This document shows, one piece after another, positions 1 through 6,600 of a stretch of DNA of 14,515 nt (position 1 is its first letter; each line of letters starts with the position of its first letter). Both the position numbers and the translations under genes were made by a program. Source of the stretch: Onstottus_B sp049273855 (GTDB lineage Bacteria > Acidobacteriota > Blastocatellia > UBA7656). Where the stretch lies: positions 1 through 14,515 of the forward strand of contig JBASRN010000160.1 in the NCBI GenBank assembly GCA_049273855.1, given 5' to 3'. The notes beneath the pieces are model-generated. The model did not search any database and was not told where the DNA came from. It was given only the letters and a program-made list of their open reading frames with translations.

Positions 1-33
1 GTTTATGCAATCTCAGCCTGCGAGGGGTTGCCA

Positions 34-50
34 CGGAGGGCCACCCGTAC
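34..50 (+). repeat. Single copy of dispersed CGGAGGG...CCCGTAC repeat
   Basis: The 17 bases read CGGAGGGCCACCCGTAC. The same core occurs at 8531-8547 (opposite orientation) and at 12626-12642, differing only at one or two positions in the middle. This copy lies just past the stop codon of the minus-strand ABM gene. No function is visible. It is probably one member of a genome-wide intergenic repeat family. Confidence 0.6.
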
Positions 51-60
51 ATGTCTGTCC

Positions 61-360
61 TTAAGGCAACTTGGCCGCGAGAACATCGACCTTCTCGATG
101 ACAGGCGGTTGCGACAGGAGGTCCGCCGCGCTAGCCATAAGGGCCGCGGCGACGCGTCCAGTAAGATGCGCTTGCCGGCCCGAATCATCCGGGAAGGCAT
201 CGAAGATCCCGAACGTTGATGGTCCCATCCGAATGGCGAACCACGCCGTCGTCCCGGGTTCCTCCTGGACGATCGCCAAGCCGCCGCGGAGGAAGCTTTC
301 GACCTCTGCTTCTTTTCCTGGCTTTGCCTCGAGTCTAACAAGAAGAGCTACATTAACCAT
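61..360 (-). CDS. ABM-fold protein, putative quinol monooxygenase
   Basis: This 99-residue protein resembles the antibiotic biosynthesis monooxygenase (ABM) family of small dimeric ferredoxin-like folds. The N-terminal strand VNVALLVRLEAKPGKEAEVE is typical, followed by a helix, the stretch PGTTAWFAIRMGP, and a strand with the FGIFDAFPDD pattern (family: 'tfglyevW/F.D'). Family members oxidise quinols or other small aromatics without metal or cofactor, or degrade haem; the substrate here cannot be told. An AAGGAG ribosome site stands 6 bases before the ATG. The gene lies 57 bases downstream of the ParE-like toxin gene on the same strand and could be co-transcribed with it, though no functional link is evident. 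There is no signal peptide, so it is probably cytoplasmic. The family call is firm; the enzymatic activity is inferred. Confidence 0.8.
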   Translation of the reverse strand: MVNVALLVRLEAKPGKEAEVESFLRGGLAIVQEEPGTTAWFAIRMGPSTFGIFDAFPDDSGRQAHLTGRVAAALMASAADLLSQPPVIEKVDVLAAKLP

Positions 361-394
361 ACTCGTCTCCTTTCAAACCTTGCCTGTGCGTTGA

Positions 395-408
395 GACGCT
401 CTAGCGTC
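395..408. other. Short perfect palindrome between toxin and ABM gene
   Basis: GACGCT-CT-AGCGTC is a six-base inverted repeat with a two-base centre. It lies in the 57-base gap between the toxin stop codon and the ABM start codon. No T-run follows on either strand, so it is not a convincing intrinsic terminator. It could be a small operator for the ABM gene or chance. Confidence 0.3.
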
Positions 409-417
409 GGATCGTTC

Positions 418-708
418 TCAAACGCGATCGGCCCAATAGTTGGGCTCTCGGTGCAGATGCATTACGGCGACGATGAGAACTCGGTTCTTTGCCAGTTTGT
501 AGACTATTCCGTATGGAAGGCGTCTCGTCCGGCAGCGCCGTATTGTAGGTGACAACTTAGTCCACGCCTCCGGGAACTGCAGAATGCGGCCAATCGCGCT
601 CTCGACTTCGGAGAGAAAGTCACTAGCTAATTCAGGATTCACCTTGAGGTAGTAAGTCAGAGCGTCATCCAGTTCGCTGAGGGCGTGAGGATGAAAACGG
701 TAGTCCAT
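418..708 (-). CDS. Type II toxin, RelE/ParE family
   Basis: The product is a 96-residue RelE/ParE-superfamily toxin. The N-terminus MDYRFHPHALSELDDALTYY, the central FPEAW segment, the RTRRLPYGIVYKL strand and the ending VAVMHLHREPNYWADR are all characteristic (family end: 'vlavaH.rRrPgYW..R'). ParE members poison DNA gyrase and RelE members cleave mRNA on the ribosome; sequence alone does not decide, but the RRxPY/HxxREPxYW pattern leans to ParE. The start ATG at 708 overlaps the antitoxin stop codon as TGATG, so translation is coupled. A GTG at 711 in the same frame is an alternative start. Length is normal for the family and the frame is intact, so a functional toxin is likely. A decayed relative of this C-terminus lies at about 13812-13958. 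Confidence 0.9.
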   Translation of the reverse strand: MDYRFHPHALSELDDALTYYLKVNPELASDFLSEVESAIGRILQFPEAWTKLSPTIRRCRTRRLPYGIVYKLAKNRVLIVAVMHLHREPNYWADRV

Positions 709-938
709 CACTTCAATCTGGAGCGCAAGTCCTTCATGACCTCGTCGCCGGGCAACGCCGCGACGCGTCCGGTCTCGATCTCGGCGGCACGACGTTCCGC
801 CTCCTGGGCCCAGATCGCGTCCCTCGTCTTCTGGTCAGGATCGTCTAGACTTTCCAGCAAATGCTCGGCCAACATTGCTCGCGAGCCGGCAGGGAGCGCC
901 AACACGGCTTCGAATAACTCTTCATATGAACTGCTCAT
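708..938 (-). CDS. Antitoxin of ParE-type module (addiction module component family)
   Basis: This 76-residue protein matches the putative addiction-module component family (TIGR02574-like). It opens with MSSSYEELFEAVLALPAGSR, continues AEHLLESLDD, and ends with a helix AEIETGRVAALPGDEVMKDL. In the family this end is 'R..ei.sG.v..ip.eevl..lr' and contacts the toxin. It should neutralise the overlapping downstream toxin and probably autoregulate the pair. I chose ATG 938 because AAAGGGAG lies 7 bases upstream and a promoter at 961-990 would start transcription near 954. The frame stays open to an earlier ATG at 977, but that codon falls inside the promoter and the extra residues do not fit the family. 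Confidence 0.87.
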   Translation of the reverse strand: MSSSYEELFEAVLALPAGSRAMLAEHLLESLDDPDQKTRDAIWAQEAERRAAEIETGRVAALPGDEVMKDLRSRLK

Positions 939-960
939 AGTCGATCTCCCTTTAGCGGCA

Positions 961-990
961 AAAGTAGCATCCGACATTGAAGCGAGTCAA
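961..990 (-). promoter_or_regulatory. Sigma70-like promoter of the toxin-antitoxin pair
   Basis: On the minus strand TTGACT (990-985) is followed after 18 bases by TACTTT (966-961), which is preceded by TGC as an extended -10. The predicted transcript starts around 954, leaving a leader of about 15 bases with the ribosome site. This placement fixes the antitoxin start at 938. Confidence 0.6.
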
Positions 991-1047
991 CGAAAGGCTG
1001 CCCTAGTTCCGTTCCCAACAGGCAATCGAATGCTGCGAGACTCGCAC

Positions 1048-2358
1048 CTAAGCCTTCGGCGCTTCAGACACCACCTTTTGTTTCCGCTCGTCGAAATACA
1101 ACACCCGGCCTTCGCGATAAGACTGCACGCTCATGCCGATGGTCACCATCGCCTTGTAAGCCGTGAGCGCATCGAGCACCGGCTTCTCACGCGTTCGCAC
1201 GCAGCGCAGGAAGTTCTGCATGTGGTCCTCGCGAGGCTCACAGCTCAGCTTGATCTCGGTCGCACCGTACTTCTCCTCCCACTTCAACTTGACGATTCGT
1301 TCCGGCGTCACCGAGATCGAATCAACCTTGTCCTCGAAGCGCCCGCCCGGCACCATCATTATCGTTCCTTCGTGTCCGCGAATCAGCCCCGGTATGTGAG
1401 TCTCGTTCGCCATCGAAGAGCTAAGCACGACCGAGTGACCTTGCGAGTAGTCCGCGGTGAGCATAAATGTATCGGGTACTTCGCGCTCGTCTTTGAAGAT
1501 GTAAATCCCGCCCGAGGCCATCACTCGATATGGAAACTGAGCCTCGCCCCAGCAGATGTTAAGCGGCGCCATCACATGATAGAAGAGGTCGGTCGCGATG
1601 CCGCCCGAGTAGTCCCAGTACTTGCGAAAGCGGAAAAACCGGTCCGCGTTGTACGGATGCCTGGGCGCGTCGCCCAGCCACATCTTCCAGTCGATGAAAT
1701 CGTCGCCCTTGCCGTCAGGCCCAGCAGCCGGGTTTATCGTCCAGTTCCATTCGCCCTGGGTCGAGTTGCGATGGTAAGAGCCCTGGCTCATTATCAAGCG
1801 GCCGATCATGCCCTCTTGAATCGCCTTGCGAGCCTTCCACCACTGATCCGAGCTTGTAGTCTGCGAGCCAACCTGAAACACGCGTCCCGACTGTCGCGCC
1901 TTTTCGTAGACGCGCTTCGCCTCCTCGACTGTGCGAGTCATCGGCTTTTCAAGGTAGACGTCTTTGCCTCGGTCGAGCGCTTCGATCGCCATGCGCGCGT
2001 GCCAGTGATCGGGGGTTGCGATGATGACCGCGTCGATGTCCTGGCGTGCGAGTATCTCGCGATAGTCCAGGTAACCGTCGCAGGCGGCTCTTTCTTTCGC
2101 CTGGTTCAAGCGTTTGCCGTAGACGTCCGAGACGGCGACGAGCTTCGCGAGAGTAGCGGGTTGCTCGCCGGTCTTCATCGCCCATTCGAGCAGGCCTCGA
2201 CCTCGTCCGCCGACCCCAATCACCGCAAGATTGATCCGGTCGTTAGCCCCGATGACTCGTGCGTTGACGCTCGCGCTTCGGCCCAAAGCACCGAGCCCCG
2301 CGCCGGCCGTAACCGCCGTCTTCACAAAGTTCCTTCGATTGATCCTGGAGTCTGTCAT
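1048..2358 (-). CDS. Tat-exported Gfo/Idh/MocA family oxidoreductase
   Basis: This 436-residue protein is a Gfo/Idh/MocA-type NAD(P)-dependent dehydrogenase, a family acting on sugars, inositols and glycosyl groups. A Tat signal comes first (N-RR-NFVK at residues 7-13, then an Ala/Gly-rich hydrophobic stretch), so it is exported folded to the periplasm, probably with cofactor bound. The Rossmann motif GVGGRGRG is at residues 48-55. ATPDHWHA follows at about 114-121, and the signature EKP (137-139) supplies the conserved lysine. The rest is the C-terminal alpha/beta substrate domain with a 'HIPGLIRGHEGTI' stretch. The start at 2358 is supported by AGGAAGG directly upstream and by the twin-arginine motif close to the N-terminus; the frame stays open to 2448. 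Substrate is unknown. Such Tat-exported members are common in Planctomycetes and Acidobacteria. No clear promoter or partner gene is visible. Confidence 0.9.
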   Translation of the reverse strand: MTDSRINRRNFVKTAVTAGAGLGALGRSASVNARVIGANDRINLAVIGVGGRGRGLLEWAMKTGEQPATLAKLVAVSDVYGKRLNQAKERAACDGYLDYREILARQDIDAVIIATPDHWHARMAIEALDRGKDVYLEKPMTRTVEEAKRVYEKARQSGRVFQVGSQTTSSDQWWKARKAIQEGMIGRLIMSQGSYHRNSTQGEWNWTINPAAGPDGKGDDFIDWKMWLGDAPRHPYNADRFFRFRKYWDYSGGIATDLFYHVMAPLNICWGEAQFPYRVMASGGIYIFKDEREVPDTFMLTADYSQGHSVVLSSSMANETHIPGLIRGHEGTIMMVPGGRFEDKVDSISVTPERIVKLKWEEKYGATEIKLSCEPREDHMQNFLRCVRTREKPVLDALTAYKAMVTIGMSVQSYREGRVLYFDERKQKVVSEAPKA

Positions 2359-2543
2359 TGCCTTCCTATCGTGGTCGTCAGTGTTCTGCGGTTGCGCTCT
2401 TTGGTGAGCTTCTGATCGCGGCAACTTTATGACACACCCGTCAGCCAAACATCAAGACGATCACGGACAACCAAACGCGTGGAAAAAGATACAAAGCAGT
2501 CGCCAAAACGGAACGTTGATTCGCAGTGGGTGCAGGAAGAGCC

Positions 2544-2730
2544 GGGATCGTCATGTAAGGGCGCAAGAGCATGGAGTTCAGGCTTTAGCCTGGTTTTATC
2601 TTTTGCTTTTATCTTGGCCAAAGCACCCCAGGCTAAGGCTTGACTGGATGACTCTACCTGGTTTCATATTGGCGCGACGAACGACCAGGCTAAAGCCTGA
2701 ACTCCATGCTCTTGCGCCTCATGACGACCC
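2544..2730. repeat. MITE-like long inverted repeat without coding capacity
   Basis: A perfect 34-base arm at 2561-2594 (GCGCAAGAGCATGGAGTTCA...) is repeated inverted at 2684-2717. The pairing continues outward with TCGTCATG (2548-2555) and CATGACGA (2720-2727) after a small gap. Each arm also contains its own near-palindrome CAGGCTTTAGCCTG. A degraded third copy of that inner motif (CCAGGCTAAGGCTTGACT) lies between the arms at about 2628-2645. No ORF of note lies inside. This element fills most of the gene-free stretch 2359-2751; the remainder is the leader of the oxidoreductase gene. It could be a non-autonomous mobile element or two dispersed palindromic repeats inserted head to head. Confidence 0.75.
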
Positions 2731-2751
2731 TGCGTTCCTTTTGCTGCTTTT

Positions 2752-2780
2752 TTGACTTGCTCCGAAGCGGGCAATATAAT
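2752..2780 (+). promoter_or_regulatory. Near-consensus sigma70 promoter of the DUF1175/A2M operon
   Basis: TTGACT (2752-2757) and a perfect TATAAT (2775-2780) are separated by 17 bases. Transcription should begin near 2787. This leaves a leader of about 24 bases with GGAGG at 2794-2798 before the GTG start at 2811. It is the strongest promoter match seen in the window and stands just outside the right arm of the inverted repeat. Confidence 0.8.
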
Positions 2781-2810
2781 CCCGCTCGACTGTGGAGGCG
2801 GTCTCAAAAA

Positions 2811-3608
2811 GTGCGAGTGCGTGTTGCCTGCTTTCTGCTGTTGCTGGTACCGGGCGCGTTCCTCGCCGCTTGCAGCCGAGCTTCCTGGGCCAGCAGCCCT
2901 CCCTCTCAACCGGTTACCGCTGAATCGAGCGACGCGGACAGCGACGGCATGCCCGACCTCGCTGAGTTGCGTTCGTTTGAAGACCGGCACCGCTTTCGAA
3001 GGTGGTTTACCACGATCGCTGAGATGCAGTTCTACAATCTGAGCGGCGAATGGAGCGCGGGTCAGAGAGACTGCGCGGGTCTCGTTCGATTCAGTTGGCG
3101 AGAGGCGTTGCGCCATCACGACCGGGCGTGGTTCCAGAAGATGGGCGCCCAGTACGAGCCGGTTTCGGCCGACGTGCAAGCTTACTCGTTGGACGAAAGC
3201 CCCCTTGGCGAGAAGCTGTTTCGGACTGACTTCGGGACGTTTCAAGAAAACGATCTTGCGACGGGAACGTTCTCGGAGTTCGCCGACGCGCGCACCTTAA
3301 AGAACTTCAACTGCGAATTGGTCAGCCGCGACCGCCGGCGGGCCCAGCCGGGTGATCTGTTGTTCTTCCATCAGCCCTGGGTCCAGAAATATCCCTACCA
3401 CGTGATGATCCTTATCGGCGAGGCGCGGCACGCGAGCGAAGGCGCCGGCGATTGGGTGGTCTATCACACGGGAGGCTCGCCGGCGGATGAAGGCGCGGTG
3501 AAGAAAGTCAGGCTTGCGGTTCTGGACCATCACCCCGACAAGAGATGGCGGCCCGTCGAGAGCAATCCGAATTTCCTTGGTTTCTACCGACTGAAGATCC
3601 TTCAGTGA
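2811..3608 (+). CDS. DUF1175 (YfaT-like) lipoprotein, NlpC/P60-like
   Basis: This 265-residue protein matches the DUF1175 family, of which E. coli YfaT is a member. A lipoprotein signal is visible (hydrophobic stretch 8-20, lipobox LAAC with Cys21), so it should be anchored in the envelope. A D-x-D-x-D-G motif (DADSDGMPD, residues 41-49) resembles calcium-binding loops. The body has QRDCAGLVRFSW (Cys88), QPGDLLFF (about 178-185), PYHVMIL (His197) and VVYHTGG (His219). This order resembles the Cys-His-polar triad of NlpC/P60 wall endopeptidases, so a peptidoglycan or amide hydrolase is plausible but unproven. GTG 2811 is chosen because the frame upstream runs through the promoter; GGAGG lies 12 bases before it, and GTG 2817 is an alternative. 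The A2M gene follows after 13 bases, the same pairing as yfaT/yfaS. Confidence 0.87.
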   Translation: MRVRVACFLLLLVPGAFLAACSRASWASSPPSQPVTAESSDADSDGMPDLAELRSFEDRHRFRRWFTTIAEMQFYNLSGEWSAGQRDCAGLVRFSWREALRHHDRAWFQKMGAQYEPVSADVQAYSLDESPLGEKLFRTDFGTFQENDLATGTFSEFADARTLKNFNCELVSRDRRRAQPGDLLFFHQPWVQKYPYHVMILIGEARHASEGAGDWVVYHTGGSPADEGAVKKVRLAVLDHHPDKRWRPVESNPNFLGFYRLKILQ

Positions 3609-3621
3609 AAGTGTCAGAGCT

Positions 3622-6600
3622 ATGAAACTTCGAAACAGATTCGCGTCCGCGATCGTCTACGTTGCGGTCATTGGTGTGTCGGTCTATTTCGCCGCAACCC
3701 GCGCAGGTGCCCAGGATGAAAACGCAGGAGCTGACGCGCAAGCGGGCCAGACAGCGGCCACGACCTCCAAACCGTACTTTTCGCTCTCGACAAACCGCAC
3801 ATACAGCACGGCCGACAAAGCGCGGGTTTGGATCAACTACGTCGGAGTCGAGCATCTGGACTTCCGCGTCTATCGAGTAAGCGACCCGGCAAAGTTCTTT
3901 AAAGGGCTTGCTGATCCGCACAAGATGGGCGAGCAGGAAAAACTCGACGTGGCGGCTTCGATCAAACAGGGGCCGTCCTTGATCGAGAAGATTCGGGATT
4001 TCAAGGTCTCGGTCTACAAGTCGATCAAGAGCTATTTCCGATCGCAGTTGCGGCGAGAGTCGCGCGAGTCGCTCAACCAGAAGTTCCGCGGCGAAGGCGA
4101 CCGGGTGCCGCTTAACGTCGCCGACTATGCGCGAGTGCCGTTGCTCAATCCCGATCAGCTTGTGAACAGTTGGCGCGAGAGGCTTCAGCCACTTGACAAC
4201 CTCTACGACGCGCGAATGGTGATGCTGGGCCGGCGCGACCCGGGCGTCTACCTGGTCGAAGCGGTCAACGGCGGCCTTCGAGCTTACACTGTCGCTCTCG
4301 TCAGCGACCTGACCTTGATCAACAAGACCGCGCCAACCGGCGAAATGCTGGTCTTCGCGGTGGATCGCAAAAGCGGCGCGCCGCGCGAGGGAGTGCAGGT
4401 TGAGATCTCGAGAAGCAAGAAGACCGTCGGCAAAGGGACGACCGACAAGAACGGAATCCTCAAGACCCGTGTCGAAATGATCAGGCAGAACCAGCCCGAA
4501 GCCCCCGAAGATGCCGACCCCGAAGCTGAGCGAACGGCCGAGGCGCCCAACTCTTATCTGGTGATGGCGCGGCATAACGACCACTTCGCTCTTTCAGACT
4601 TACAGCCGTACTACTTTGGCCTGCAAGGCGGCGAAGGCGAGGAAGAGGGCCTGGGCGGCATGACCGGTTACATCTACACCGATCGTCCGGTCTATCGGCC
4701 GGCGCAGAAGGTCTACTTTAAGGGAATCCTCAGGCGGCAGGGTGAAGCCGGCTACGACGTGGTGAGCGGGCCAGTCAACGTCACTGTCGAAGATCCAAAT
4801 GGCGGCAAGGTTCTTCAGAAAGACTCGACGCTTTCAGCGCGCGGCACGTTCAGCGGCGATGTGGATATAGCCGCGGGAGCCCCGCTTGGAAGCTATCGCA
4901 TCATCGCCGGCGCGGGCTCGACAAACGCGACAAGCTACTTCGAAGTCGAGGAGTACAAAAAGCCAGAGTACAAAGTCACCGTCAGCACGCCAAAGAAGTT
5001 TGTGCCGGTCGGCGACAAAGTGAGGTTCACGATCGAAGCTCGCTACTTTTTCGGCGAGCCGGTCACAAAAGCCGACGTGACTTATTACATCTACCGCAGC
5101 CATTACTATCACTGGTGGGAGACCGACGAAGATGAGGTCGAGGCGGAAGACGAAGAAGCGTCCGAGAACGAGTACGGCTATGGCAACGATATGGTCAAGG
5201 ACGGCGAGGCGACGCTGAACGCGCAGGGAATACTCGAAGTCGAGTTCGAAGTACCAACGAACGAGGAGAAGAACCCGTACGACTATACCTATCGCCTTGA
5301 AGCTCAAGTAACCGACGAGGCGCGGCGAACGATCGAAGCCAGAGCGAGCGTCGTTGGCACTCGCGGATCCGTAATCGGCAGCACCCACACCGACCGCTAC
5401 GTCTACTACGAAGGCGACAATGCGAAGATTCAGGTGCGCACGACGGACTACGAGGGCCGGCCCGTGGCTGCAATGGTCACGCTCGGGTTTGTGAGCAGAA
5501 GCTGGGAGCGCGTCGAAAAGGAAGACGAGGAAGGCAAAAAGCGCTTCGAGTATGTGTCGCACGACACGAACCTGGCGACCGCGGAACTAAAAACGGATCA
5601 GCAAGGCACGGCCGTTTACGAGTATCGGGTCCCGGCGCCGGGCGGTGTGATCGTTACGACTACGATTGATGATGGCAAGAAAGAGTTCGTGTCGGACACC
5701 GGCTATATTTACGTCGCCGATCGAAAGAACCAGTGGTCGGATTGGGCCTACGAAGACTATGGCGCAATAAAGCTGGTTCCCGACAAGAAATCGTACCAGC
5801 CGGGCGAGACCGCGCACGTGCTGGCCATGCTGCCGACTGACAAGGCTCATTTGCTGGTGACAACGGAGTTGAGCGATGTGATGACCGCGCGCCACATCGA
5901 GGCCTCCGGGCGCGCGGTGATGATCGATGTTCCAATCGAAGCGCGGTACGCGCCGAACGTCTACCTTTCCGTCGCGTACGTTCGAGACGGCGATATGTAC
6001 ACGCACGACCGCCTGATCAACGTGCCCGCGCGAAACAAATTCCTGAGCATTGAAATCCTCGCGGACAAAAAGGAGTACAAGCCTCGGGAGACCGCGCGGT
6101 ACACGGTACTGGCTCGCAACAACGACGGCTCGCCGGCTTCGGGCGCTGAAGTCAGCATGGGTGTGGTGGACGAAGCGATCTACAGCGTCAAGCCGGATCA
6201 GACTCCCGACATTCGCAAGGCGTTCTACGGCCGGCGCTACAACCAGGTGCAGACGACCTTTACGATCTCGTACTACTTCACTGGCTTCTCGGGCGATAAG
6301 CCGGTCAACCTTGCTGCCACCAAACCGTCGTATCAACTCGCCGACTTCAAGAACCAGGGTCAGTACGCCGAGCCGACGATTCGAAAGGATTTTAGAGACA
6401 CGACGTTCTGGCAACCGGACATCATAACCGGCGCGGACGGCAAGGCTACGGTGGAGGTTAAGCTGCCCGACAACCTGACGACTTGGCGAGCGACTGCGCG
6501 AGCGGTAACCGGCGACACCCGGGTCGGCGCTGCCCTCGTGAAGGTCGTTTCGCGCAAGGACCTGATCCTGAGACTAGCGACGCCCCGCTTTTTGACCGAA

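Noticed and set aside
685..2415. Long plus-strand frame (576 codons) opposite the oxidoreductase gene
   Set aside because: It is antisense to a clear Gfo/Idh/MocA gene and its translation is rich in His/Arg/Val without any domain. This is a typical shadow in GC-rich DNA.
2544..2730. CRISPR array or insertion sequence
   Set aside because: The copies are inverted rather than regularly spaced direct repeats, and there is no transposase reading frame inside.
3508..4584. Minus-strand frame of 358 codons under the DUF1175 and A2M genes
   Set aside because: It spans two well-supported plus-strand genes and has no family features.
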